Notes: generated from the letters alone by a model not told the origin. A stretch of 64,000 nucleotides of DNA from Schaalia odontolytica (GCF_009730335.1 NZ_CP046315.1:1-64000); one strand, 5' to 3'; shown: positions 1-8,144, numbered from the stretch's first letter. Numbers and translations: made by a program.

Positions 1-1105
1 CCTGGGCGCCCTTCGAGGTGGTGCCGTACAGGCGCGGAGACTCGGCCACGGCCTCGGCCCCGTAGAGCTGGGTGGCCTGCTCGCGGGCGGCGTGGATCGC
101 CTGGCTGGACAGCGCCGTGGAGTCGGTACGCATGTAGGTGATGTAACCGGACTCGTACAGGGACTGGGCGGTGCGCATCGTCGAGGACGCGTTCCAGTGC
201 AGCTTGCGCGAGGCCTCCTGCTGGAGGGTCGACGTCGTGAAGGGGGCGGCTGGGCGGCGCCGGTAGGGTTTGCGGGTCACCGAATCGATGACCGAGGCCG
301 GGGCGTCGGACAGCGCCTGCGCGTACGCGCGGGCCGTGGCCTGGTCCAGGTGGAGGACGCCGGCCTTGAGCGCCTTCGCGCTCAGCTCGCCCTTCTCACT
401 GAAGTCGGAACCGGTCGCGATCGAATGGCCATCCACGGAGGAGACGCGCGCGCCGAAGGCCTGGCCTGCCGACGTGAACGCCGTGTCGATCGACCAGTAC
501 TGGGCGCTCACGTGCGCCATGCGCTCACGTTCCCTGGCGACCACAAGGCGCGTGGCCACCGACTGCACGCGGCCGGCGGACAGGGACGGGCGGATCTTGC
601 GCCACAGGAGGGGCGAGACCTCGTAGCCGTAGAGGCGGTCAAGGATACGGCGGGTCTCCTGCGCGTCCACGAGGGCCGTATCCAGGTCGCGCGTGTTCTC
701 CAGCGCGCGCTGGATCGCTTCCTTCGTGATTTCATGGAACACCATGCGGCGCACGGGAACCTTCGGCTTCAAGACCTGCAGGAGGTGCCACGCGATGGCC
801 TCGCCCTCGCGGTCCTCATCAGTTGCCAGATAAAGTTCGTCGCACTCCTTGAGGAGCTTCTTGAGTTCGGTGACCTTTTTCTTCTTGTCCGGGTTCACCA
901 CGTAGTACGGCGCGAAACCGTCATCCACGTTGACGGCAAAGCGGCCGAAGGGCCCCTTCTTCATGTCCTTGGGCAGCTCGGAGGGCTGCGGGAGGTCGCG
1001 GATGTGGCCGATGGAGGCGGTCACGTGGTAGTCGGGACCCAGGTATCCCTCGATGGTGGCTGCCTTCGCAGGAGACTCCACGATCACGAGCTTCGTCGCT
1101 GACAT
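1..1105 (-). CDS. topA: DNA topoisomerase I, N-terminal part (runs off the window)
   Basis: Type IA topoisomerase that relaxes negatively supercoiled DNA. The minus-strand translation starts MSATKLVIVESPAKAATIEG, the classical Toprim start, followed by the acidic DEDREGEAIAWHL motif and later YITYMRTDS, which carries the active-site tyrosine. About 368 residues are visible; the C-terminal part and zinc or lysine-rich tail lie outside the window. The ATG at 1103-1105 gives the canonical N-terminus. Family assignment is secure; nothing looks broken in the visible part. Confidence 0.97.
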   Translation of the reverse strand, partial: MSATKLVIVESPAKAATIEGYLGPDYHVTASIGHIRDLPQPSELPKDMKKGPFGRFAVNVDDGFAPYYVVNPDKKKKVTELKKLLKECDELYLATDEDREGEAIAWHLLQVLKPKVPVRRMVFHEITKEAIQRALENTRDLDTALVDAQETRRILDRLYGYEVSPLLWRKIRPSLSAGRVQSVATRLVVARERERMAHVSAQYWSIDTAFTSAGQAFGARVSSVDGHSIATGSDFSEKGELSAKALKAGVLHLDQATARAYAQALSDAPASVIDSVTRKPYRRRPAAPFTTSTLQQEASRKLHWNASSTMRTAQSLYESGYITYMRTDSTALSSQAIHAAREQATQLYGAEAVAESPRLYGTTSKGAQ

Positions 1106-1327
1106 TGCCGGTCCCTTCCGTCGCTTCCCCAGTATTTGTAGCACCCTCGCTCGCGGTTCACCCAGCGAGGCATCTGGGATGGACCTTACCGCGTCCCACC
1201 CGCATCTGGGTACCGGGAGCGCTTCCGCGCGTCTCACGCCGCTCGGGTTTGACATTCACGAGGCCGTGGCGGATTCTCGCGCGCGGGCGCGCCCGGGCGA
1301 CGCATCGGGGGGGCGCACGCGACGATA

Positions 1328-1340
1328 CCTATTACATAGG
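1328..1340. promoter_or_regulatory. Palindrome upstream of the DUF1266 gene
   Basis: CCTAT-TAC-ATAGG is a perfect 5-3-5 inverted repeat in the topA/DUF1266 intergenic region and includes a possible -10 element (TATTAC). It could be an operator; no regulator is known. Confidence 0.3.
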
Positions 1341-1423
1341 GGGAAGCCCCAACCTCGTCCCCTGTGTCGCGCACGAGCGCCCCTGAATTGTGTGATCTGC
1401 TTTCAATCGGGCACAATCAGTCT

Positions 1424-2449
1424 GTGCTCCAGAATTTCCTCTCCAACATTCCGTTCCCGATCTGGTTTGCGATCGGCTGCGTCATCGTTGTCCTCGCGGC
1501 GCAGAAGTTCAAGCAGGCTGCTGCCCGCTCAAAGGGCGCCGTCCCCGCGCCGCGCGACGTGCGCAAGGCAGGCAAGGAAGGCGAGTGGAACAAGCTCAAC
1601 GAGCACCACACCCCGAAGCTGCGTGGCAAGCGCGAGGACATGGCCACCGATCCGCAGGCTCGCCTGCTCGCCCCGTCCATGGTGTACTCGCTGTGCAACG
1701 ACGAGATCGTTAACCAGCTGAAGCTGTCGGATCCCGCCGGAATGAGGGGCATGCTCGACCGCGACTGGGGTATCACCGACCGCGAGAGCTTGATCCGCCA
1801 GATTTATTCGCTGCTGCGCGCCGGACACCGCGAGGATTTCGCTGCCCTGCGCGAGCGCTGCGCGAGGCCCGGCTGGGCGGACACCGAGATCGCCCGCCTG
1901 AGTAAAACCGCCGACTCGTCAATGGAGGACTGGGAGCGCCGCTGGCGCATCCGTCGTTTCCTGGACAATGACCGCGGCATCCAGTCCCTGGATTTCGCCG
2001 CGTGGGACCTCATTCGTGCCGCGAATCTGACGCGCGCGGGCGCCGGCCTCGGATGGCTGAGCGAGGACGAGGCCTGGGACACTCTCGCGGCCATCAACCG
2101 GGCTCTGCAGTTCTCCTACTCCTCGTGGGAGGAGACGTGGGAGGCTTTCCGCATCACCCGCTGGCTGTGGGCCGCTGAGGGCGACGCGCAGACCGCGAAC
2201 AACGATCTACACGACCGCAATCGCGGCGAGTTCCTCGTCGGCAAGAACGGCCTGTGGACCGCGATCCCGTGGAACGCCCCCTACCCCGCCCCGCACTTCA
2301 TCCTCCTCGACGCGCTACGCGAGATGGGCGCTCTGCACCTGCTGTCCTCCAGCAACTGGGAGGACGCCTCCGCGTGGGAGAAGGACCTCGATGCACAGGC
2401 CCGCACCCGCGCCCCCATGTCCATCGGCGGCAAGGCGATCGTCAATTGA
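1424..2449 (+). CDS. DUF1266 domain membrane-anchored protein
   Basis: The N-terminus has one hydrophobic segment (IPFPIWFAIGCVIVVLAA), suggesting a membrane anchor, followed by a cytosolic domain of about 300 residues. The second half (WDLIRAANLTRAGAGLGWLS, then DEAWDTLAAINRAL and WEETWEAFRITRWLW) is typical of DUF1266 (YbeR/YbeU-like), a family of unknown function. I chose the GTG at 1424 because it puts the membrane segment near the N-terminus; an in-frame GTG at 1364 is possible. Neither start has a strong ribosome site. The last 42 bases recur at 4893-4934. The small membrane gene at 2477 follows 27 bp later, probably co-transcribed. Confidence 0.8.
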   Translation: MLQNFLSNIPFPIWFAIGCVIVVLAAQKFKQAAARSKGAVPAPRDVRKAGKEGEWNKLNEHHTPKLRGKREDMATDPQARLLAPSMVYSLCNDEIVNQLKLSDPAGMRGMLDRDWGITDRESLIRQIYSLLRAGHREDFAALRERCARPGWADTEIARLSKTADSSMEDWERRWRIRRFLDNDRGIQSLDFAAWDLIRAANLTRAGAGLGWLSEDEAWDTLAAINRALQFSYSSWEETWEAFRITRWLWAAEGDAQTANNDLHDRNRGEFLVGKNGLWTAIPWNAPYPAPHFILLDALREMGALHLLSSSNWEDASAWEKDLDAQARTRAPMSIGGKAIVN

Positions 2450-2476
2450 TCCCCTGCCAATCAATAGGAGACCACG

Positions 2477-2746
2477 ATGTCCGACCAGCACTTCCCGACC
2501 GAGAACGAGGACACAAAGCCCGGCGGCAACACCGGTTCCGTCCACGGCGAGGCTCCGCTCATCCGTAAGAAGGAGGAGCTGACGCCCGAGCAGTACAAGC
2601 GCCAGCGCAACAATCTCATCCTCATGGCGCTGCTCGTGGTCCTCATCATCGCGGCCTTCGCCGCCTTCCCCTACATCAAGGCCGCTCTGCTGGGTGGCGT
2701 CGCATTCCTCGCCCCGGTGGCTGGCTTCGCGCCGCTGCTGTTCTAG
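2477..2746 (+). CDS. Small membrane protein, unknown function
   Basis: 89 residues: a charged N-terminal half (LIRKKEELTPEQYKRQRNNL) and a C-terminal half made of one long or two short hydrophobic segments (ILMALLVVLIIAAFAAFPYI and a second glycine/alanine-rich stretch). A good ribosome site (AGGAG, about 2468) precedes the ATG. It lies 27 bp after the DUF1266 gene and before a strong terminator, so the two form a likely operon. I do not recognise a named family. Confidence 0.7.
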   Translation: MSDQHFPTENEDTKPGGNTGSVHGEAPLIRKKEELTPEQYKRQRNNLILMALLVVLIIAAFAAFPYIKAALLGGVAFLAPVAGFAPLLF

Positions 2747-2770
2747 GCTTCGGCCCCGTTTCCCAGCAAC

Positions 2771-2806
2771 CTCCCCCGCAGGTCCCACCGAGGGCTCGCG
2801 GGGGAG
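2771..2806 (+). terminator. Terminator after the DUF1266 operon
   Basis: CTCCCCCGC at 2771-2779 pairs perfectly with GCGGGGGAG at 2798-2806 across an 18-nt loop, followed by TATTGT. It lies just after the small membrane gene. Confidence 0.7.
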
Positions 2807-2932
2807 TATTGTGTCCGGGTGTCCTCCCGCATGCTCATGTCGTCCGTCGGCAAGCCGTTAATCTTGACAGACAGCCCCGAGAGAACGCCCCCATTTCTGT
2901 GTAGAACTGTCGCACCTGCGCGCCGTTGCCGA

Positions 2933-2938
2933 TATAAT
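2933..2938 (+). promoter_or_regulatory. -10 box of the ABC-F gene
   Basis: A perfect TATAAT. Transcription would begin near 2945, leaving a leader of about 50 nt before the ATG at 2997. This rules out the in-frame start at 2937, which lies inside the -10 box. Confidence 0.6.
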
Positions 2939-2996
2939 GTCCCCATGGACTCCTGACATCGCGCCCCTGCCCCACTCCTTCTGTCCTCGGTGCGTC

Positions 2997-4706
2997 ATGT
3001 CCACGATTGTCTTTTCCCACGTCTTCTTTTCCTACGGTACGCTGCCCGTCCTCACTAACGTCTCCTTCACGTGTGGGCCCGCCGACCGCCTCGTTGTTGT
3101 CGGTCCGAACGGGATCGGCAAGTCAACGCTGCTGGCCCTCGCAGCGGGCCGACTCCAGCCGGACTCCGGAACAATCGCCGGCCCAACACTCTCAGCGACC
3201 CAGCTAGTTCCCCCAATTCTTCGGCCCGCGGCCACGCGGTCAGCACCGGGAGTCCCTCTGGCGTCCCGCCCTCCGCTCGCGGGGGACAGGGAGTCCCGCA
3301 CCGTCGCACAGCTCATCGATGCCGCCACGTCAGGCACCCGCGGGCTGGCGGCGCGCTTCGACTTCCTCACCGAGCGCCTCGCCCGGGACCCCTCTCCACG
3401 CGACGAAGCGGAGTACGACCGCGTCCTAGCGGCGATGATCACACGGGACGCGTGGACCATCGACACGCGCCTCGAACAGACCCTGGAGGCCCTCGACCTA
3501 GGAGGCCTCGACCGCTCCCGCCCCCTCGCCTCCCTCTCTCCAGGGCAGCGTGCCCGCCTGCACCTGGCCCTCACCCTCGTCGATCGACCAGAGGCCCTCG
3601 TCCTGGACGAACCGACGAACCACCTGGACACTGACGGGCGCGAGCACCTAGCACACACAATCGACAACTGGCAGGGTCCGGTACTCATGACCAGCCACGA
3701 CCGGGCCTTCATTGAGCGCACGGCGACGGCGCTGCTCGACCTGGATCCGACACCGTGGCGGGCGCTGGCAATCTTCAAGGGAGAGCCCGCGGACTTCGGG
3801 GCGTACAGGGTAGGAGGATCCTACTCGGACTACCTGCGCGACAAGGCCGCCGCACGCTCGCGGCACACCGCGATCCATGCGGATCAGCAGGCCGAGAAAC
3901 ACCGACTCGTATCTCACCAGCGGGATTCGACGGTGGTGGGGCATGCGCGCTTCAAACCCCGCACCGAGATACGGATGGCACAGAAGTACTATGCAGACCG
4001 CGCCCAAACTGTATCGAAGAGGCGCATCAACGACGACTCCCGGAGGCTGTCGGTTCTCGCGGCACACGAAGTCCCCAAGCCCCGCTATGACCAGGGCGAG
4101 TTCTCTTTCCCCCACCCCATGAGGACCACCACGGGCGGGACATCACCGCACCCACACGCAATGGGTATCGCCCTGGCCGTCCGCGGCGCGTCGGTGGAGG
4201 GACGCCTCGCGCCGACCTCCTTCGAGGCGTGCTACGGCGAGCACCTCCTCGTCGCGGGGCCCAACGGGTCGGGCAAGACCACCCTGCTGGAGTGGATCGC
4301 ACGCGGGGCCCCCAGCGGGGCGCACGGATGCATCGATGCCGCCTCCGGGGTCGTCCTCGTGCCCCAGGTGCTCCCGCGGCCCGGCGACCCCCTAATCCCC
4401 GAGAATGCGTGGTACCTGGGCATCGGGGAGGCCGGGAAGGGGTTCGTTCCCCCAGCGGCGTGGAACCGGCCGCTCGGTGAGCTCTCCGCGGGAAACCAAC
4501 GCAGGGCACAGCTAGCGTTCGCGGCGCGGGCCGACGCTCAGATCCTCGTGATCGACGAGCCCACGAACTACCTGGACCTGAACGCCCTGGAGTCCCTCGA
4601 GGAGGCCCTGCGGCGGTGGACGGGAACCCTGGTTATCTCAACGCACGACGAGTGGCTGATCACCCGCTGGTGGGGACGCCTCCATCGGCTCGACGAGAGA
4701 CGATAG
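2997..4706 (+). CDS. ABC-F family ATPase (ribosome-associated)
   Basis: Soluble protein with two ATP-binding cassettes and no membrane domain. Cassette 1 has Walker A GPNGIGKS, signature LSPGQRARLHLA and Walker B VLDEPTNHLD; cassette 2 has GPNGSGKT, LSAGNQRRAQLAFA and VIDEPTNYLD. The charged linker between them corresponds to the ribosome-contacting P-site tether. ABC-F proteins act on the ribosome, some rescuing stalls and some protecting against macrolides, lincosamides or phenicols. The two cassettes resemble the antibiotic-resistance branch of actinomycetes (TlrC/OleB type) at least as much as EttA, but resistance is only inferred. The gene has its own -10 box and stands alone; 569 residues is normal for the family. 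Confidence 0.88.
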   Translation: MSTIVFSHVFFSYGTLPVLTNVSFTCGPADRLVVVGPNGIGKSTLLALAAGRLQPDSGTIAGPTLSATQLVPPILRPAATRSAPGVPLASRPPLAGDRESRTVAQLIDAATSGTRGLAARFDFLTERLARDPSPRDEAEYDRVLAAMITRDAWTIDTRLEQTLEALDLGGLDRSRPLASLSPGQRARLHLALTLVDRPEALVLDEPTNHLDTDGREHLAHTIDNWQGPVLMTSHDRAFIERTATALLDLDPTPWRALAIFKGEPADFGAYRVGGSYSDYLRDKAAARSRHTAIHADQQAEKHRLVSHQRDSTVVGHARFKPRTEIRMAQKYYADRAQTVSKRRINDDSRRLSVLAAHEVPKPRYDQGEFSFPHPMRTTTGGTSPHPHAMGIALAVRGASVEGRLAPTSFEACYGEHLLVAGPNGSGKTTLLEWIARGAPSGAHGCIDAASGVVLVPQVLPRPGDPLIPENAWYLGIGEAGKGFVPPAAWNRPLGELSAGNQRRAQLAFAARADAQILVIDEPTNYLDLNALESLEEALRRWTGTLVISTHDEWLITRWWGRLHRLDERR

Positions 4707-4842
4707 CGCTGAGGGCAGCGCTCGCTTCACGCGGGAGGTCAGTCGGAGCATCAGGCAGCGCGTCGAGCGCCCGCAGCGCCTTGGCGAGCTCGCTCGATCC
4801 CTTCATCTTGGGGCGCAGCTCATCAGGCACGCTCACCCTCAT
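4660..4842 (-). pseudogene. Possible gene remnant facing the ABC-F gene
   Basis: A minus-strand reading frame beginning MRVSVPDELRPKMKGSSELA continues with a well-behaved amphipathic sequence and high-GC third positions to a stop inside the ABC-F 3' end (46-bp overlap). Upstream, the same frame stays coding-like (SLVEALVALAGDYG) but has no credible start. It may be the tail of a lost gene; I recognise no family. Low certainty. Confidence 0.2.
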
Positions 4843-4892
4843 GCCATAGTCGCCCGCGAGCGCCACCAGGGCCTCGACCAAACTGTTGGAGT

Positions 4893-4937
4893 CCGCACCC
4901 CCGCCCCCATGTCCATCGGCGGCAAGCCGATCGTCCA
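4893..4937 (+). pseudogene. Remnant of a DUF1266 gene 3' end
   Basis: These bases encode RTPAPMSIGGKPIVQ and a stop, matching the C-terminus of the DUF1266 protein at 2449 (RTRAPMSIGGKAIVN). At nucleotide level 2401-2442 and 4893-4934 differ at two of 42 positions. The frame upstream of about 4870 shows no DUF1266 similarity, so only the tail survives. It may be debris from a tandem paralogue or from recombination. Confidence 0.5.
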
Positions 4938-4963
4938 GTAGCAACACCCTGGAACACGGGACG

Positions 4964-4969
4964 TATAAT
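4964..4969 (+). promoter_or_regulatory. -10 box with a ~120-nt leader before yjdF
   Basis: A perfect TATAAT lies 128 bp ahead of the YjdF start. The resulting leader (about 4976-5096) is long for this genome and has room for a structured element. yjdF genes in Firmicutes are often under the yjdF riboswitch; I could not confirm that motif here. Confidence 0.45.
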
Positions 4970-5096
4970 GAGTCGTCAGTCCTGATACGCGAACCGCACA
5001 GTCCAGTAGGAAGTCTGGGCGATGCCTCGCATCCGTCGCTGCCCCGAGCAGAATCCAGCGTCATCGGGTCCACCCTGGTGTACCTGGAGACGAGTA

Positions 5097-5393
5097 ATGA
5101 AGACGGAGTCCACACTATATTTCGATGGTCAGTTCTGGGTCGGTGTCATTGAGCGCCACGAGGCCGACCGTGTTCGCGCCGTTAGAATCGTGTTCGGCGC
5201 GCAGCCCTCAGACGCGGAGTTCTACGAGTTCCTTCTCGCTCACGCTAACGCTCTCCTGTGCGGCCTCGACGAGGCCGCTTGGGCTTCCGATATGGCCCAA
5301 CGCCAGGCGACGCACGACAACCCCAAGCGCGCACAGCGCCAAGCGTCCCGCCTCGCCCGCCTGAAAGCGAAAGCTCGCCACCGCGGCCACTAA
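5097..5393 (+). CDS. yjdF: YjdF family protein (DUF2992)
   Basis: 98 residues beginning MKTESTLYFDGQFWVGVIER, the conserved YjdF opening (a beta-rich start with F-DGQFWVG), then RIVFGAQPSDAEFYEFLL and a basic C-terminal helix (NPKRAQRQASRLARLKAKAR). This start has a GGAG ribosome site 8 bp upstream and gives the family's usual length, so the longer frame from 5022 is rejected. Function is unknown; elsewhere the family is linked to a riboswitch for azaaromatic compounds. It stands alone between gene debris and a repeat block. Confidence 0.8.
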   Translation: MKTESTLYFDGQFWVGVIERHEADRVRAVRIVFGAQPSDAEFYEFLLAHANALLCGLDEAAWASDMAQRQATHDNPKRAQRQASRLARLKAKARHRGH

Positions 5394-5400
5394 GGACTGC

Positions 5401-5500
5401 GCATTAACCCCTCGACACGCACATAAACCACATGACCTGCGCGTGGGCGGCGTTGCCCACGTGCACATCATCGGGCCCACGTGCACATCATCGGGCCCAC
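5401..5500. repeat. 20-bp phased inverted array, copy 1 (type A)
   Basis: Five contiguous 20-bp units. Two read forward (5401-5420 GCATTAACCCCTCGACACGC and 5421-5440), one is degenerate (5441-5460), and two identical ones read in reverse (5461-5480 and 5481-5500, GTGCACATCATCGGGCCCAC). The same unit family recurs at 10264-10401. It fills the space after yjdF and is followed by the 19-bp array. No coding sequence. Confidence 0.7.
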
Positions 5501-5531
5501 GTGCGGTCGCGTACGAACGCAGCAATAAAGT

Positions 5532-5628
5532 GGATAGGAAACCACGAACTGGATAGCTTACGACGTTTTGGATAGGAAAATAACCTATCCAGATCAGCAG
5601 TTCATATCCAGATCAGCAGTTCCTATCC
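5532..5628. repeat. 19-bp phased 3+3 inverted array, copy 1 (type B)
   Basis: GGATAG(G) starts at 5532, 5551 and 5570, exactly 19 bp apart. Its complement (CCTATCC or ATATCC) ends at 5590, 5609 and 5628, again 19 bp apart. So three forward and three inverted sites are arranged symmetrically, about 180 bp upstream of yefM. An equivalent array sits at 10714-10811. The remaining bases to 5769 show no gene. Confidence 0.75.
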
Positions 5629-5769
5629 AGAACGCGCAGCCCGCTCCCTCCCTGGTGAAGGACGCCGCGATACAGGCCCCGCGCCAGCACTCCGGCAGTA
5701 ACTGGCCCCCGCACGGAGGCAGTACTCCCGCACATCACCAGCAGACCGGAGACACACACCCTCACGCCC

Positions 5770-5787
5770 TGTACAATATTCTGTACA
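5770..5787 (+). promoter_or_regulatory. Paired TGTACA operator of yefM-yoeB
   Basis: Two perfect TGTACA hexamers at 5770-5775 and 5782-5787, 12 bp centre to centre. In E. coli the YefM antitoxin binds palindromes with the same TGTACA core and spacing to repress its own operon. A ribosome site (GAGGAG) follows before the ATG at 5809. Confidence 0.75.
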
Positions 5788-5808
5788 TATGCGAGCAGAG
5801 GAGCCCCC

Positions 5809-6078
5809 ATGAAGATCATGACCTACACCGAGTCGCGCGCACACTACGCCGAGGTCCTCGACCAGGTCGTCAACGACCGCGAGGAAATCGTCATCACCCG
5901 ACAGGGGCACGAGAGCGTCGTCATCATGGCGCTCGACGAGTACGAGTCCCTCATGGAGACCGTCTACCTCATGCAGTCCCCCGCGAACGCCCGCCACCTG
6001 CGCGAATCGATCGCGCAGCTGCGACACGGCAACCTCGAAGAGCACGATCTCATCGACATCCCCGACGAGGAGAACTAA
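5809..6078 (+). CDS. yefM: Antitoxin YefM (Phd/YefM family)
   Basis: 89 residues. The N-terminal dimerisation and DNA-binding domain is MKIMTYTESRAHYAEVLDQV, followed by EIVITRQGHESVVIMALDEY and a C-terminal acidic tail that would wrap the toxin (DLIDIPDEEN). It neutralises YoeB and represses the operon through the TGTACA sites directly upstream. The toxin gene starts 2 bp after its stop, the usual antitoxin-first order. Confidence 0.95.
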   Translation: MKIMTYTESRAHYAEVLDQVVNDREEIVITRQGHESVVIMALDEYESLMETVYLMQSPANARHLRESIAQLRHGNLEEHDLIDIPDEEN

Positions 6079-6080
6079 CG

Positions 6081-6344
6081 ATGCTCAAAGTCTTGTGGAC
6101 CCCACACGCCTGGAACGACTGTGTCTGGTGGCAGTTCGAGGATCGCAAGACCCTCACGCGCATCAACGCTCTCATTGCGGATATCCAGCGCAACGGGAAC
6201 GAGGGGATCGGCAAGCCTGAGCCTCTCCGCTACGAATACACCGGCTTTTGGTCACGCCGGATCGACGGACGTAACAGACTGGTTTATCGCATCAGCGAAG
6301 ATACAGTCGAAATCGTTGCCTGCCGTTTCCACTACGGCCAGTAG
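6081..6344 (+). CDS. yoeB: mRNA interferase toxin YoeB
   Basis: 87 residues of the RelE/ParE fold. YoeB is a ribosome-dependent endoribonuclease that cuts mRNA in the A site. The family sequence is clear: LWTPHAWNDCVWWQFEDRKT, then GIGKPEPLRYEYTGFWSRRI, DGRNRLVYRI and the terminal CRFHYGQ with the catalytic histidine and tyrosine. The ATG at 6081 is the true start; a longer in-frame reading from 5568 crosses the operator and antitoxin and is spurious. It looks intact. Confidence 0.95.
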   Translation: MLKVLWTPHAWNDCVWWQFEDRKTLTRINALIADIQRNGNEGIGKPEPLRYEYTGFWSRRIDGRNRLVYRISEDTVEIVACRFHYGQ

Positions 6345-6452
6345 CATTCACGAGGCCCAGGCTGAATCCACCCCAAAAGACAAGTAACAAAACCCTGACG
6401 CCAGGCGCCGCGACTGCCCCCGCAGCCGCGGCGCCTGCGCACACAACAACGA

Positions 6453-8144
6453 TCAGTACGTCAGGAATCCCCAGCGGATCAGGTCACGCAGGGGCGCCTC
6501 AATCTCGGCGCGCACGTCGTCGGCGTCCGCCTCGGTGAGCATCGCGAGGGCCGCCGCGATCTGCCCGACCGTCAGCTCGCCGTCCGAAGCGCCCACAACC
6601 GCCGACACCGACGACGAGACGGGCACGGAACGGCCCAGTCCCCCACCCTGGTGCATGATGAGCAGCTCCGGGTCGGGGCTTCCCGGCACGTAGTGGCGCT
6701 CCTCGCGCACGTCCGAGGCGCGCGTCAGCGCGGTGTCCCACAGCTCCGGGGCGCGCAGGGAGGCCAGCGCCCAAGCCACGTCGCGCCCGCGCGGGGCGTG
6801 CCCATCGAGGGACAGGTCATAGGCTCGCTTGCCACCCGAAGCGGCCTCGGCCTCGTCGAGCCTGCGCAGCGCCACGAAGCCCATGCCGATCGCGCCCGTA
6901 CCCGCGCGGCGGAAGTCAGCCAGCCACGAGGTGAAGGCACGCTCGTAGTCGGCGCGGGCCAAGAGCTGACCGCCCGAGTCGCGGATCCACATGTCCACGT
7001 AGCGCGCCGGGTCGAGGACGTCGCGCTGAACGACCCACGCGTCCACCGGCAGGCCGTCGAGCCACGAATCCACGCGCCACGACCACTGCGTGTCGGGGTT
7101 GCGGTCAGCGGGGATCTCCCAGTTGGCGAGCATCTGCAGGGTGCCGCCCTCGTTCATGCACGCGGGCGCGCCGCGCAGGACCGCGCGGATCAGGTTGTCT
7201 CGGTCCATGCCGCCATCGCGGTACTCGAGCAGGCCGGACGCGCCACGCACCGAGTCCGGTGTGATGACGAAAGGCGGGTTGGTGACGATGAGGTCGAAGG
7301 TTTCGCCTTCGACGGGCTCGAAGAGGGAGCCCTCACGCACGTCGATGACAGCCTCGTTGAGGGCGGCGTTGAACTGGGTGAGCGCGCACGCGCGCGACGA
7401 CAGATCTGTGGCGACGACGCGGTCGGCGTGCGTGGCCAGGTAGAGGGCCTGAATGCCACAGCCGCAACCCACGTCGAGAGCCGAATCAACCTGCTCACGC
7501 ACCGTCATCTCCAGCAGCGTCAGGGTCGCGCCACCGATGCCAAGCACGTGGTCGTCGGACAGGGGCTTGCCGGTCTGCACCTCCGCCAGGTCCGAGGCCA
7601 CCCACCACTCGTGGTCGCCACCCGGCAGCGTCGCAGCGTGGGGGCGCAGGTCAAAGAGGGCTCGCATCCACGGGTCTTCCTCGACCTCGGGCTCGGGGGC
7701 ATCCTCGTCGGGGTCGCGCATCGTCGGCACGCTCGTCGTCTTCGGGGACGAGGACTCCTCCCGCTCCTCCTTGGGTTCACGCTTGGGCGCGCCGCCCGCA
7801 CGGGGCATGACGAGCGCGGAGGCGGCCTCGGCCTCGTCGATGGTGGCCGCGAGGCCGAGGGACTCCAGGCCGTGCGCGCCCAGCGTCGGTAGGGCCTCGT
7901 TCAGGGCCGAGGCGCGCTCAGGCAGGCCGAGGATGAAGAAGCGCGTGAGGACCGCAGCGGGGTCGGTCGCGCCCGCGAGCTCGACAAGGGCGGGCAGTCG
8001 CGAGTCGCGCATGAGGGCGGAGAGCGCGCCCTCGCTGATCAAGGTCTGAAGATTCTCAACGGTCCACGTCGAGGCGATCACGTCGGCGCGCAGGCACCCA
8101 ATCAGGTTACGGTCGAGGGCGGGGACGGGTACGGAAGTCGTCAT
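6453..8144 (-). CDS. Class I SAM-dependent methyltransferase (NPPF type)
   Basis: 563 residues. The central Rossmann domain has the SAM-binding loop ALDVGCGCGIQALYLA, the acidic ATDLSS strand and the catalytic motif IVTNPPFVI, seen in N6-adenine, N2-guanine and N5-glutamine methyltransferases (RsmC/HemK-like). An N-terminal region of about 190 residues, including a charged low-complexity stretch, and a C-terminal region of about 220 residues flank it. This long form is common in actinobacteria and usually annotated only as a methyltransferase. The substrate is unknown. It stands alone, divergent from the DUF808 gene. Confidence 0.85.
   Translation of the reverse strand: MTTSVPVPALDRNLIGCLRADVIASTWTVENLQTLISEGALSALMRDSRLPALVELAGATDPAAVLTRFFILGLPERASALNEALPTLGAHGLESLGLAATIDEAEAASALVMPRAGGAPKREPKEEREESSSPKTTSVPTMRDPDEDAPEPEVEEDPWMRALFDLRPHAATLPGGDHEWWVASDLAEVQTGKPLSDDHVLGIGGATLTLLEMTVREQVDSALDVGCGCGIQALYLATHADRVVATDLSSRACALTQFNAALNEAVIDVREGSLFEPVEGETFDLIVTNPPFVITPDSVRGASGLLEYRDGGMDRDNLIRAVLRGAPACMNEGGTLQMLANWEIPADRNPDTQWSWRVDSWLDGLPVDAWVVQRDVLDPARYVDMWIRDSGGQLLARADYERAFTSWLADFRRAGTGAIGMGFVALRRLDEAEAASGGKRAYDLSLDGHAPRGRDVAWALASLRAPELWDTALTRASDVREERHYVPGSPDPELLIMHQGGGLGRSVPVSSSVSAVVGASDGELTVGQIAAALAMLTEADADDVRAEIEAPLRDLIRWGFLTY

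Noticed and set aside
5401-5628. Possible CRISPR array
   Set aside because: Cores of 7 bp with 12-bp gaps, mirrored orientation and no cas genes do not fit CRISPR.
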